Of a DNA stretch of 64,000 nucleotides, positions 8,364 to 17,153 are shown one piece after another. The number at the start of each line of letters is the position of its first letter. Position 1 is the first letter of the stretch. The position numbers were made by a program, and so were the translations under genes. This stretch comes from Actinomycetota bacterium (GTDB taxonomy: Bacteria; Actinomycetota; Thermoleophilia; Solirubrobacterales; Solirubrobacteraceae): assembly GCA_005884115.1 (NCBI GenBank), contig VAXW01000006.1:116721-180720 (forward strand), given 5' to 3'. The notes beneath the pieces were generated by a model. The model worked only from the letters and a program-made list of their open reading frames with translations, was not told the DNA's origin and did no database searches.

Positions 8364-8998
8364 TTGCGGCCGTCCTCGCCGTCGCCGTCCGCGTACAGCG
8401 ACTCGCGCGCCAGCTCCTGGCCGCGCCCCCCGAACAGCTTTATCTCGAGCAGGTCGTGACGGTAGTCGTCGGGTGCGAGCAGGGTGAAGCGCTCGCTGAT
8501 GAGCTCGCACTGATCGACGGTCAGGCCCGCGAGCTCTGCGGTGGCGATGCGACCCCCGGAGACCAGCGGGTGGCCCCAGACGAGCGTCATCGCGGCGACC
8601 GCGCCGCCATGCCCCCGCCAGGCGCCGATCACCTCCTCGCACAGATCCAGCTGCCAGTCGGGGTTTCTCGCCGCCGTCTCCTCGGTGAAGTCGACGTGAC
8701 AGGTGAGCTCGCTCGGCTCTGCCGACTGGCCCGCGGGAAGGAAGCGCACGTACCCGAAGAGCTCGTAGTCGTTTGTGGTCGAGGCGGTCGCCGGAACGTA
8801 GGTGCGCCCGTGCCACGTGCGGTCTGGATACCAGACGATCTGCTCAGGCTCGCCGAGCTCGACGCTGCCGCTGTCGAGCGCGGCGACGGCGCGCTGGAAC
8901 TGCTCGCTCAGGCGCTCCTCCCAGCGCCCGTACGGGAGCGCTTCCTGCGGAGGCTCGGCGGCAAAGCGAGGCACGACGCGTTCCTCCGGAGGCACCAC
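8360..8998 (-). CDS. Hypothetical protein
   Basis: A 212-residue soluble protein without a signal peptide or membrane segment. It is rich in acidic and aromatic residues, with segments such as EQIVWYPDRTWHGRTYVPA and YELFGYVRFLP that read like a beta-rich globular domain. The second half contains TFT-EETAARNPDW-like mixed helix and strand. I do not recognise the family. It converges with the lipoprotein pair (four-base overlap of stops) and sits 50 bases downstream of the galT-like gene, so it may be the last gene of that minus-strand unit. Confidence 0.6.
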   Translation of the reverse strand: MVPPEERVVPRFAAEPPQEALPYGRWEERLSEQFQRAVAALDSGSVELGEPEQIVWYPDRTWHGRTYVPATASTTNDYELFGYVRFLPAGQSAEPSELTCHVDFTEETAARNPDWQLDLCEEVIGAWRGHGGAVAAMTLVWGHPLVSGGRIATAELAGLTVDQCELISERFTLLAPDDYRHDLLEIKLFGGRGQELARESLYADGDGEDGRN

Positions 8999-9048
8999 CT
9001 CAGCCTAGCCGCCGGCCTCGGGCGCAGGTGCGCCGGGTCGCGATCGCA

Positions 9049-10107
9049 CTAGGCGTCGCGAAGCAGCGACGCCGCGTGCTCGGGCGCGACTATGTTGAGG
9101 CTGATCTCGCTCGAGAGCTCCAGCCCCGCGAGGTGCGTGAGGCGAGGCAGCACGTCTATGCGCCAGCAGAAGCCCTTGGCTCCGCGCGGCGCGGTGCGGA
9201 CCCACATGTTCAGCGGCGGGCTTCCGCCGAGGTGGCGCGCGAGCCGCCTGAGCCCGTCGTGCAGCAGAGCTGCGCCGCTCGGGCCCTCGCTCTCGAAGTG
9301 CGCGCGCGGTCGCCGCGGGGCGAGTTGGAGCTGGAACGGGACGCGCGAGGCGTAGGGAGCCATCAGGACTGCCTCCTCGTCGATCGCGACGATGCGCTCG
9401 CCGCGTCGCACCTCCTCGGCGACCAGGTCCTCGAGCAGGTTCTGGCCCATCATCCGATCGGCGTATGCCGCCGCGCGCTCGCGCTCGCGTGCGACGGCTG
9501 CGGGCACGAAGTCGAGCGCGTAGAGCTGCGCGTGGGTGTGCGGCAGCGACGCGCCGGCCTCGCGGCGCTCGTTGACGATCAACTGCACGTACGCGCTCGC
9601 CGCGTGTGTGCGCATGCGCTCGCGCCACACCTCGACCGCCGCGTGGACCTGCTCGAGGGGGAGTTCGGCCAGCGAATACACGGGCTCGGGCGCGTTCACG
9701 ATCACCTCATGCGCGCCGATGGCAGGGCGCGAGAGCAGCAGTTCGGCGGCAGCGCCCGGCCTGCCGCTGCCGCTCGCCTCAGCCGCCACGGCTGCCGGCG
9801 GCGCCTGCACCGCGCTGCCGCCTTCCCCGTGCCCAGGATCAGAGGGTGAGAGGGCCGGATACAGGTTGGGCACGACCCGCACGCTCCAGCCGGGCGAATC
9901 GGGCGCCCCGCCATCGGGACGCAACGCATAAAGCTCGGGCGGCGTGAGCTGCTCGTTGCCCTCGGCGAACGGATCTCGCGCGCGGTGGATCCCCGCATCG
10001 GCGGCGAACTCGGGCGAGAGCCCTGGCGCTCCGCCCGGGCGCTGCGAGCGCTCGCCCGCGATGATCGTCCTCTGCCCGCTGAGCGGGTCTATTCTGAGCT
10101 CAGGCAC
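9049..10107 (-). CDS. galT: Galactose-1-phosphate uridylyltransferase-like protein
   Basis: A 352-residue GalT/HIT-superfamily nucleotidyltransferase. GalT exchanges UDP between UDP-glucose and galactose-1-phosphate. The N-terminal LRIDPLSGQRTIIAGERSQRPGG, then FVPNLYPAL-like VVPNLYPALS, GAHEVIVNAPEP, and the active-site segment GASLPHTHAQLYAL (HxHxQ with the nucleophilic second His) are all present. The C-terminal half has the second HIT-like repeat (LNMWVRTAPRG, FCWRIDVLPR). The start is a GTG that overlaps the end of the upstream tlpA-like gene by eight bases. The relaxed subgroup may act on other sugar or nucleoside phosphates. Confidence 0.85.
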   Translation of the reverse strand: MPELRIDPLSGQRTIIAGERSQRPGGAPGLSPEFAADAGIHRARDPFAEGNEQLTPPELYALRPDGGAPDSPGWSVRVVPNLYPALSPSDPGHGEGGSAVQAPPAAVAAEASGSGRPGAAAELLLSRPAIGAHEVIVNAPEPVYSLAELPLEQVHAAVEVWRERMRTHAASAYVQLIVNERREAGASLPHTHAQLYALDFVPAAVARERERAAAYADRMMGQNLLEDLVAEEVRRGERIVAIDEEAVLMAPYASRVPFQLQLAPRRPRAHFESEGPSGAALLHDGLRRLARHLGGSPPLNMWVRTAPRGAKGFCWRIDVLPRLTHLAGLELSSEISLNIVAPEHAASLLRDA

Positions 10108-10705
10108 GAGAGGGTTCCCGCAGCGCGTAGCGCTTGATGTCCGCTTCGAGCCTCGCCTCGCTCGAGTACGGTCCCTGGTGGACGTACTTGCCTCCGCGGC
10201 GGTCGAAGAGCACCGTCACAGGCGTGAACGGCGATCCGGTGATCGCCCCGCCGAGCGCGCCGCTGCTGTCGTAATAGCTCGGATAGCCAACCGGAGTGGA
10301 GCGCAGGAAGGCGGCGCCCGCCGCCCGCGAGCTGTCGGCGGAGTCGATGCCGATGAACGCCACCTGGCGCCCGAGGCGCACCGAGGCGCCCTGGAAGGCG
10401 CCGAACTCGGCCCTGCAGGGCACGCACCACGAGGCCCACTTGTTGACCACGATCGGAAGTCCGCGCAGCGCGCGCAGCCGAGCGCGCATGGCCGGCGCGC
10501 CGCCGCCCAGCAGCATGCCTGCCTGCGCGTGCAATGCCGCAAGCGGCGGGGCGGAGCCCGCAAGCTGCGCGCGCACCTGCGCCGCCGTCAGGTGCGTGCG
10601 CGCAGCTCCCGTTCGCGAGCCCGAGGCGAGCTGGATGAGACCCACGACGAGCAGCGCCGCCACCAGCAGAGCGCCCGCCGCGAGCGAGAGGCGCCGTGGC
10701 GTCAT
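10100..10705 (-). CDS. TlpA/ResA-like membrane-anchored thioredoxin
   Basis: A 201-residue extracytoplasmic thiol-disulfide protein. An N-terminal membrane anchor (LSLAAGALLVAALLVVGLIQLA) is followed by a thioredoxin fold with the active site KWASWCVPCRAEF, then VAFIGIDSADS and the cis-Pro loop SPFTPVTVLFDRRG. TlpA/ResA proteins reduce apocytochrome-c or periplasmic cysteines, which fits the nearby ccm genes, though it lies on a different transcript. The ATG at 10705 was chosen because it directly precedes the anchor; the longer reading frame upstream has no support. The stop overlaps galT. Confidence 0.9.
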   Translation of the reverse strand: MTPRRLSLAAGALLVAALLVVGLIQLASGSRTGAARTHLTAAQVRAQLAGSAPPLAALHAQAGMLLGGGAPAMRARLRALRGLPIVVNKWASWCVPCRAEFGAFQGASVRLGRQVAFIGIDSADSSRAAGAAFLRSTPVGYPSYYDSSGALGGAITGSPFTPVTVLFDRRGGKYVHQGPYSSEARLEADIKRYALREPSRA

Positions 10706-10803
10706 CGCGCGTAAGCGTGGCAGATGGCGTCCTTCAATCACGTCCGCAGGTGGTATATCCTGAGGGCACGTGACAGCCTGATGCTGCGGGCATCTGGCAA
10801 GAC

Positions 10804-10826
10804 GGCGCAGGGTGTGCGCCAGTTTT
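10804..10826 (+). terminator. Terminator-like hairpin before the helicase gene
   Basis: GGCGCA (10804-10809) and TGCGCC (10815-10820) form a six-pair stem with a five-base loop. It is followed by AGTTTTCTT. The position, within the leader of the plus-strand helicase gene and next to its possible TTG start, suggests attenuation rather than the end of a transcript. The stem is short, so this is tentative. Confidence 0.3.
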
Positions 10827-10884
10827 CTTGAGCCGCGCCGAAGCCACTTTCTGCGGCGGCTCCGTCTCGAAGTCCAGAGCCTCA

Positions 10885-13800
10885 ATGGCCGAGTCCAGCT
10901 CAGCGGCCCTCGCGGGCGCGCCGATTCCAAGTTCAGCCGACATCTCGCGAGCTGAAAAGCTCGTGCGCGAGCGCTTCCTGCACGGAGGCGAGGACGCGAG
11001 CGTCGCGCTCGCGCCGGGTACCGCCCGCAGGCGGGCGCTGGACGCGGCGCTCGCGCAGCTCGAGGCCGACCCCAAGGCCCGCCACCCCTCGACGGCCTGG
11101 CGGCGCGAGTTCTCGCTGCTATTGGGGCTCGAGCGGCTGCTCTCCGAGGACGAGCCAAAGCTCGCGGACGGCACCGTCCTCTCGCTGCACCAGGTCGACG
11201 CTCTGTCGGGGACGCTCGCGGCGCTGCTCGCCGCAGCGCAGCGTCCAGCGTCCGCCGGGAACGGGCGCGCCCCCGCCTCGGCCTCCCCGGAGCTGCTCGC
11301 TTCGGCCGACATCCTCGGGCCGCCGGAGGAGCTCGCCGATCCCGACGGCCGCCAGACGGAGGAGGCACAGCTCGGGGCCGCAGAGGCCTATGAGGAGGAC
11401 GAGGAGGATCTCGGCGAGGACGAAGACGAGGAGCCCGGAGACGAGGAGCTTGGGCCCGTGGCGCGTGCCATGCCGGATGAGGACGATGAGGAGGAGGACG
11501 AGGTCTCCTACGAGTTCCAGGATCCGCGTGAGCTCAACGGCGACGCGGACGTGCTCGCGGCCGAGGAGGAGCTGGAGGCCGAGGGCGAGCTGGTACAGGA
11601 GGAGGATGAGGAGGCGCGCGACTGGGTCGAGGAGGAGGGCGAGGAGGCCGAGTCGCTAGCGGAGCAGCCCGAGGACCCCAACGCTGCCAAGCGCTTCTGG
11701 TTCGAGCACGCTACCGGCGCCGGCAAGACGGTCGCCGCGCTCGGCTTCGTCGAGGCTTCGCAGACGGGTGGCGTGCTGATCCTCACCCACCGGCGCAACC
11801 TCGTCGACCAGTTCCACGGCGAGCTGCGCGACCGCGGCTACGCAAAGCGCATCAGCAAGGCCCTGCTCAAGGGCCAGGACGCGCCCAACGGCCCCGTGAC
11901 GGTCGAGACCTACCAGTGGTTCGTGCGCAACGCGGGCGAGATCTCCAGCGCGTACACGATCGTCGTCTGCGACGAGGCACACACCGCGCTGGGCGAGAAG
12001 ACCAGCCGCGCGATCCGCGACTGGACGGGACCGCTGTTCATCGGCATGACCGCCACGGGAGCTCTGATCGCGCGTCACGTCACCGACCTCTTCCCGACCC
12101 AGACCTCGCGCTTCGACCTCGCGCAAGCTGCTCGCCGTGGCGTGATCGCTCCCCTGCGCTGCGTGCGCATCTCGCCAGGCGTGGGCGTGCGCACGATCGC
12201 CAAGGTGCCGCTGCGGCGGGGCGAGGTGGATACCGAGTTCGACCAAGAGGAGCTGGCCAAGCTGCTGGACCAGCAGCCGTTCAACGTCGCCGTGGCCAAC
12301 CTCTACAAAACGCGCTTCAACGGCGTCCCCGGCGTGGTCTACGCGGCTGGAGTGCGCCACGCGTACAACCTCGCCGAGGCGTTCCGCGCCGAGGGAATCA
12401 GGGCGCAGGGGGTCTCGGGCGAGACGCCCAAGCGCGAGCTGGCCGAGATCCTGGCGCGTTACGAGCGCGGTGAGATCGACGTGCTCATCAACGCGCAGCT
12501 GCTCGCCGAGGGCTGGAACAGCCCCCGCGCGACCGTCTGCATGCACCTCGCCCCGACGGCGTCGAAGCGCATCTACCAGCAGCGCGTGGGCCGCGTCACG
12601 CGCCGGCACCCCGGTAAGGAGGCGGGCCTGGTGGTCGACTTCGTTCACCCCGCGACCAAGCACGACGACCCGGTCGTGACGCTGCACTCGCTCCTCGACC
12701 GCGACGTCTATCGCGGCGGCGCGATCGTCGTCGGCCCGATCCGCCGCGGCCGCGGGCGGCGGATGCGCGTCGAGCGGCGCGTGCTGCCGGTGTGCGCGGA
12801 GGAGGAGCGGCGCTTCGAAGTCTTCGAGCGCGAGCTCTGGCGGATCGCCGTCGAGCACCTCGACTACGGCGAGCAGCACGTGTGGGCGGCTCTCGCGGGG
12901 GCGCGTGTCGCGCCGAGCGGGTGGCGCCGGGCGCGCGCGATGCTGCACTTCGACCGCAGCGGAGAGCTGAAGAGCAGGTTCCTGATCACCGCGCTACAGC
13001 GCAACAAGAACCCGCAGCTGCGGCTGCGCGCGCTGAGCGACATCGCCGCCCTGCGCGATCCCGACGCGTTCGACACGGCCATCGACATCATCGGCGGCTG
13101 GTCGCGTGACGAGCGGCGCGAGGGGACGAAGATCATGCTGCGCGCGCTGGTGGAGCGGCGCATCGGACGCCGCGACCAGGCCAACGCGTGGATCTGGCGC
13201 CTAGCTTCCTACACGCGCGAGGTGCACGAGGAGTACGCGGTGCAGCGCTGGCCCGAGACCAAGCGGCTGCTCGGGCTGCTCGTCAACTCCTCCGGCGGCG
13301 CGCATGCGCGAAATGCGCGGCGCCTGATCCACGCCGCGCGCAAGCAGGATCGGCGCCTTGCGGCGGCGCTCCTCGCGGCCGCTCTGGCGCACACCCCCGA
13401 GGCCGAGGAGGCGCTGCGCGGGGCTCGCACGCGGATGGCGCGCAAGCCGCCTGCACTGGCGCGCGAGCTGCTGCGGAACTTCCCCAAGCGGCGCGCGCGT
13501 AGTGCGCGGCGCCGGCGCAGAGCCGAGGCTGCCGGCGCCGAGGAGGCGGCGGGCGAGGCCGCGCTCGAGGGTGTGAGCGCGGCGGGCGAGCAGGAGGAGG
13601 TCGGCGTGCAGGCAGGAGACGCGGACGAGGAGACGACTGCGGAGGACGCTCTCGTCGATCGCGCGCTCCCCGATGCGCCCGACGAGAACGCGCCCGCGCA
13701 GAACGCCCACCGGGAGGCACCGGGCGAGGTCGCGCCGGCGGACGGCGTACGGGGGGACGACCCGCAGCCGGACGGCGCTGCAGAGGAAGCCCTCGAGGAG

Positions 13801-13989
13801 CAGATCGAGGCGCAGGAGGCGCCCGAGGAGGAGGGCGCGCCGAGCGACGCGCCCGCCGATGACGTCGTCCGGGAGGCGCTCGAGAGCAAGCCTCCGGCGG
13901 AGCTCGATGGCGCTCGGGCGCTTGCGCCCCAAGCCGGCGACGAGCTGCAGCGCAACGTCGAAGACGCACTCGAGCACGCCGGCGAGTGA
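10885..13989 (+). CDS. SF2 DEAH-box helicase with acidic insert and acidic tail
   Basis: A roughly 1034-residue superfamily 2 helicase. Numbered from ATG 10885, the HQ segment (SLHQVDALSG) is near residue 102, Walker A (ATGAGKTVAA) near 276-282, DEAH (VVCDEAHTAL) near 363-366, motif III is TATGA, and motif VI is QQRVGRVTRRHPG. Between HQ and Walker A, normally about 25 residues apart, lie some 160 residues of mostly Glu/Asp, a striking insert. After the motor come alpha-helical repeats (ALQRNKNPQLRLRALSDIAAL) and an Ala/Glu/Asp-rich tail from about residue 900. A TTG at 10828 would add 19 residues. It belongs to the ERCC3/UvrB-like DEAD/DEAH families; the substrate is unknown. Confidence 0.85.
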   Translation: MAESSSAALAGAPIPSSADISRAEKLVRERFLHGGEDASVALAPGTARRRALDAALAQLEADPKARHPSTAWRREFSLLLGLERLLSEDEPKLADGTVLSLHQVDALSGTLAALLAAAQRPASAGNGRAPASASPELLASADILGPPEELADPDGRQTEEAQLGAAEAYEEDEEDLGEDEDEEPGDEELGPVARAMPDEDDEEEDEVSYEFQDPRELNGDADVLAAEEELEAEGELVQEEDEEARDWVEEEGEEAESLAEQPEDPNAAKRFWFEHATGAGKTVAALGFVEASQTGGVLILTHRRNLVDQFHGELRDRGYAKRISKALLKGQDAPNGPVTVETYQWFVRNAGEISSAYTIVVCDEAHTALGEKTSRAIRDWTGPLFIGMTATGALIARHVTDLFPTQTSRFDLAQAARRGVIAPLRCVRISPGVGVRTIAKVPLRRGEVDTEFDQEELAKLLDQQPFNVAVANLYKTRFNGVPGVVYAAGVRHAYNLAEAFRAEGIRAQGVSGETPKRELAEILARYERGEIDVLINAQLLAEGWNSPRATVCMHLAPTASKRIYQQRVGRVTRRHPGKEAGLVVDFVHPATKHDDPVVTLHSLLDRDVYRGGAIVVGPIRRGRGRRMRVERRVLPVCAEEERRFEVFERELWRIAVEHLDYGEQHVWAALAGARVAPSGWRRARAMLHFDRSGELKSRFLITALQRNKNPQLRLRALSDIAALRDPDAFDTAIDIIGGWSRDERREGTKIMLRALVERRIGRRDQANAWIWRLASYTREVHEEYAVQRWPETKRLLGLLVNSSGGAHARNARRLIHAARKQDRRLAAALLAAALAHTPEAEEALRGARTRMARKPPALARELLRNFPKRRARSARRRRRAEAAGAEEAAGEAALEGVSAAGEQEEVGVQAGDADEETTAEDALVDRALPDAPDENAPAQNAHREAPGEVAPADGVRGDDPQPDGAAEEALEEQIEAQEAPEEEGAPSDAPADDVVREALESKPPAELDGARALAPQAGDELQRNVEDALEHAGE

Positions 13990-14063
13990 GCCACGGCCCG
14001 CTGCGCAGGTGACGTTCGCCGGGCATCCGCCGCGAGCACGAGCGGCACGGACGTGCGCCAGAG

Positions 14064-14819
14064 CTATGGGGTCGTCTCCAGGTGCACCTCGCCCGCCTCG
14101 AGCGCGCTGCGGCCGCCGTCGCTGCGCCTGACGATCAGGCGGCCGGCGCCGTCGATCCCGTCGGCGACTCCGCGCCCGCCCGACCATGCCACCGCGCGCC
14201 CCGCGAGCGCGTCGCGCGCGCGCCAGGCCTCGAGAACCTGTTGCGGCGGTTCGCGCAGGCGCCGCGCCAGCGCCTCGAGCAGCCGCGCGAGCGTCGGCTC
14301 GATCTCCTCGCGCGGGCGCTCCAGCGAAGCGGCGCTGCGCTGCAGCTCGGCGGGCAGCTGAGCGAGCTCGACCGACACATTGAGGCCGATCCCGAGCACC
14401 GCCCAGCCCTCCTGCGGGCGGCCCTCGGCGAGTATCCCCGCGAGCTTTAGCAGCCCCGAGCCCCTGAGCAGGACGATGTCGTTGGGCCACTTGATGAGCG
14501 CATCCTTGCCCGCGACGTCGCACACGGCGACGGCTGCGATCAGGGGCAGCAGCGCCGGCGGCGAGCGCAGCAGCAGGGACATCAGCAGCGAGCTGCCCGC
14601 CGGCGCCGTCCAGCGCCGTCCCTGGCGCCCGCGACCGGCGCTCTGCTCGGTGGCCGTCACGAGCGTTCCTCCAGGAGCGCCGGCGAGCGCGAGCTCGCGC
14701 GCGAAGTCGTTCGTCGACGGGGTGCAGCGTAGGTGCACGCGCGGGCGTCCCAGCTTGGAGGTGTACGCCCCCCCGGCGACGGGGGTCTGCGCGCGGCCGA
14801 GCCGGGCCGCGTCGCTCAT
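14064..14819 (-). CDS. birA: Biotin--[acetyl-CoA-carboxylase] ligase
   Basis: Biotin protein ligase, which makes biotinyl-AMP and attaches biotin to carboxyl-carrier proteins. The biotinyl-AMP loop GRGRQGRRW and the KWPNDIVL motif are present, as is the CTPSTNDFA biotin contact. At 251 residues it lacks the N-terminal winged helix of the E. coli enzyme, so it should be catalytic only, without repressor function. The small C-terminal domain ends RSALEAGEVHLETTP. Its ATG overlaps the stop of the preceding SAM-adenosyltransferase gene (ATGA), making it the last gene of the heme/cytochrome operon. Confidence 0.94.
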   Translation of the reverse strand: MSDAARLGRAQTPVAGGAYTSKLGRPRVHLRCTPSTNDFARELALAGAPGGTLVTATEQSAGRGRQGRRWTAPAGSSLLMSLLLRSPPALLPLIAAVAVCDVAGKDALIKWPNDIVLLRGSGLLKLAGILAEGRPQEGWAVLGIGLNVSVELAQLPAELQRSAASLERPREEIEPTLARLLEALARRLREPPQQVLEAWRARDALAGRAVAWSGGRGVADGIDGAGRLIVRRSDGGRSALEAGEVHLETTP

Positions 14820-15634
14820 GCCGCCCGTACGCGCAGCTGCTGCTCGGGCGCGATGCCCAGCGACTCGGCGGCCGAGCCCTGGTTGACGGCGATCGCAGCC
14901 ATGCGGTTGCCGTCCTCGTAGACGACCAGCTCGCCCGCGTCCACGTCGGAGAAGGTGCCGGCGCGGCGCGCGGCAAAGACCTTCCCGGCCACCTCGATGA
15001 CCAGGTCGCGCTGATCCGTGCCGAGGGCGCTTTCGAGCTCGGCGCCCGAGGCGTCCAGGGTCAGGTTGCCGAAGCGGTCGGCGCGCAGCACATGCGCGGT
15101 GAGCGCATCCTCCCCGACGTTCGCCCCCGGCAGCTGCAGCCGGCGCAGCTCGGCCGTGTCGATCGGCGCACCCACCTCGGCGAGCGGGGCGCCGGCGGCG
15201 AGCGCTGCGGCCACGGGCGCGAAGATGTCCCTGCCGTGGAAGGTCCGCGACACCGGCTGAAGGCGCTCCGGCGAGTGGCTGATCTCGACCGCCTCCAGCG
15301 CGCCTCCGAGGCGCTCGGCGGCGATCATCAGAAGGCCGTTGTCGGGGCCCACCAGCATGCGCTCGCGCTCGGCGGTGCGCACTGCGACGGCCGCTCGTCC
15401 GTCGAGCGCGCCGACGCCCGGGTCGACGACCGCGAGATGCACTCCGCAGGGCATGTAGGGGAGTGCGTCGGCGAGCACGAGGGCGCCTAGCCTGACGTCT
15501 CCGCGCGGGATCGCATGCGTGATGTCGATGATGCGCGCGTCGGGGCAGCGGCGCGCGATCACGCCGTGGCAGACGCCCACGAACTCATCCTCGTGACCGT
15601 AGTCAGACAGGAAGCTGACGAGCGGGCGTCCCAT
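14816..15634 (-). CDS. SAM hydroxide adenosyltransferase (DUF62 family)
   Basis: A 272-residue member of the DUF62/SAM hydrolase family, which cleaves S-adenosylmethionine with water to adenosine and methionine and is related to fluorinase. Signatures are PLVSFLSDYGHEDEFVG at the start, IDITHAIPRGDVR, HLAVVDPGVG and GPDNGLLMIAAE. The C-terminal domain has DRFGNLTLD and the NQGSAAESLGI end. The ATG at 15634 was chosen because it directly precedes GRPLVSF. It sits between cobA-hemD, which consumes SAM, and birA, with 10- and minus-4-base spacing, so it is co-transcribed. What it does for heme or siroheme synthesis is not known. Confidence 0.92.
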   Translation of the reverse strand: MGRPLVSFLSDYGHEDEFVGVCHGVIARRCPDARIIDITHAIPRGDVRLGALVLADALPYMPCGVHLAVVDPGVGALDGRAAVAVRTAERERMLVGPDNGLLMIAAERLGGALEAVEISHSPERLQPVSRTFHGRDIFAPVAAALAAGAPLAEVGAPIDTAELRRLQLPGANVGEDALTAHVLRADRFGNLTLDASGAELESALGTDQRDLVIEVAGKVFAARRAGTFSDVDAGELVVYEDGNRMAAIAVNQGSAAESLGIAPEQQLRVRAA

Positions 15635-15644
15635 CGTCCGCCGC

Positions 15645-17153
15645 TCAGCCGGGCTGTGCCATGGCGTCGCCAAGGAGAGCCTGCACGAGCCCGGCGACGT
15701 CGTGGCGCGAGGCTTCGACGTCGACCTCCAACCCCGCCTCGTGCAGCGACTGGCTGGTGACGGGCCCGATCGAGACGATCCGCGTCTGCTGCGACAGCCC
15801 TCCCGGACGAGAGCCGTCGCTTACATCCCCGTCGCCGCTTGCAGCCGCGGCGAGGAAGGAGCGAACGGTCGAGGAGGAGGTGAAGGTGATGTAGTCGGCG
15901 GCCCGCGCGGTCGCCAGCACCTCGGCGGGCAGCGGCTCCACCACGGTTTCATACAGCGCCAGCACATCGACCTGCGCGCCGCGCGCGCGCAGCGCATCGG
16001 GGAGCACGTCGCGCGCCTCGCTCGCTCGCGCGATCAGAGCCCGGCTCACCGGCACCTCGGCCAGCGCCTCGACGAGCGACTCGGCGACGAAGCGCTCGGG
16101 GACGACGTCGGCGCGGATGCCCCGCTCCGCCAGCGCCCGCGCCGTTCCAGCGCCGATCGCCGCCACGCGCGCGCCGGCCAGGGCCCGCGCGTCCTGCCCC
16201 GCGGCGGCCAGTCGCTCGAACAGCGCGCCGACGCCGTTGGCGCTGGTGAGGCAGATGAGGTCGTACGAACCGAGATCGGGTGCCGGACCGTCGAGGCGGC
16301 GCACGCGGATCACGGGGGCCTGGACGACGGTCGCGCCCAGGCCTTCGAGCTCGCGCGCGAGTGAGCTGGCCTGCGCTCGAGCGCGCGTGATCGCGACGGT
16401 GCGCCCGGCAAGCGGACGCTTTGGGAGCCACGCGAGCTCGCTCGCAAGCGCTGCTACCTCGCCCACGACGACGAGCGCAGGCGGGCGGATCGCCTCCTCG
16501 GCGGCGCGCGCGCCGATCGTCTGCAGGGTGCCGCGCACCGTACGCTGGGCCGCGAGCGTTCCCGCTTCGACGACCGCCGCGGGCTGCTTGGGGTCGCGGC
16601 CGGCGGCGATCAACACCGCGGCCACTTCCGCGAGCTGCCGCACGGCCATGTAGAAGACCAGCGTGCCCGGGAACTCGGCGAGGGCGGCCCAGTCGAGATC
16701 GGTCTCCTCGCTCGCGTGCGCGGTGACGAGCGCGACCGCGCTGGAGACGCCACGGTGGGTGACGGGGATGCCGGCGTACGCGGGCGCCGCCAGCCCCGAG
16801 GTCACGCCTGGCACGACCTCGTAGGAGACGCCGGCTGCACGCAGCGCGAGCGCCTCCTCGCCACCGCGCCCGAACACGAACGGATCGCCGCCCTTCAGCC
16901 GTACGACCGTCTTGCCCTCGCGCGCCCGGCGGATCATGAGCGCCTCGGTCTCCTCCTGCGGCACGGCAGCTCCGCCGCCTTCCTTGCCGACGAACACCAG
17001 CTCCGCCTCGGGGCGAGCGGCGTCGAGCACCGCAGGCCCGATGAGGCGGTCGTACAGGATCACCTCGGCGGCGGCGATCAGCTCGAGCGCGCGCGCGGTC
17101 ATGAGCCCCGGGTCGCCGGGCCCCGCGCCGACGAGGTACACGCGTCCGCTCAA
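15645..17153 (-). CDS. cobA-hemD: CobA-HemD fusion: uroporphyrinogen-III C-methyltransferase / uroporphyrinogen-III synthase
   Basis: A two-domain enzyme of about 502 residues. The N-terminal half (about 1-245) is SUMT: VYLVGAGPGDPGLMTARAL, VRLKGGDPFVFGRGGEE and VVPGVTSGLAAPAYAGIPVTHRG. It makes precorrin-2 from uroporphyrinogen III. The C-terminal half (about 255-500) is HemD, with LAGRTVAITRA, LTSANGV, IGAGTARAL and the TFTSSSTVRSFL segment, and cyclises hydroxymethylbilane. The start is TTG at 17153, overlapping the hemC stop as TTGA; a GTG four codons later is possible. The fusion makes the substrate for its own methyltransferase domain and so sits at the branch between heme and siroheme/B12. 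Confidence 0.93.
   Translation of the reverse strand: MSGRVYLVGAGPGDPGLMTARALELIAAAEVILYDRLIGPAVLDAARPEAELVFVGKEGGGAAVPQEETEALMIRRAREGKTVVRLKGGDPFVFGRGGEEALALRAAGVSYEVVPGVTSGLAAPAYAGIPVTHRGVSSAVALVTAHASEETDLDWAALAEFPGTLVFYMAVRQLAEVAAVLIAAGRDPKQPAAVVEAGTLAAQRTVRGTLQTIGARAAEEAIRPPALVVVGEVAALASELAWLPKRPLAGRTVAITRARAQASSLARELEGLGATVVQAPVIRVRRLDGPAPDLGSYDLICLTSANGVGALFERLAAAGQDARALAGARVAAIGAGTARALAERGIRADVVPERFVAESLVEALAEVPVSRALIARASEARDVLPDALRARGAQVDVLALYETVVEPLPAEVLATARAADYITFTSSSTVRSFLAAAASGDGDVSDGSRPGGLSQQTRIVSIGPVTSQSLHEAGLEVDVEASRHDVAGLVQALLGDAMAQPG

Noticed and set aside
10706..11368. Upstream extension of the TlpA-like frame on the minus strand
   Set aside because: It is Arg/Pro/Ala-rich, runs antisense through the helicase gene, and the membrane anchor begins at ATG 10705.
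13201..14976. A 591-codon minus-strand reading frame across the helicase tail and birA
   Set aside because: Arg/Ala/Pro-rich antisense of the helicase C-terminus; birA in another frame has all ligase motifs and explains the strand.
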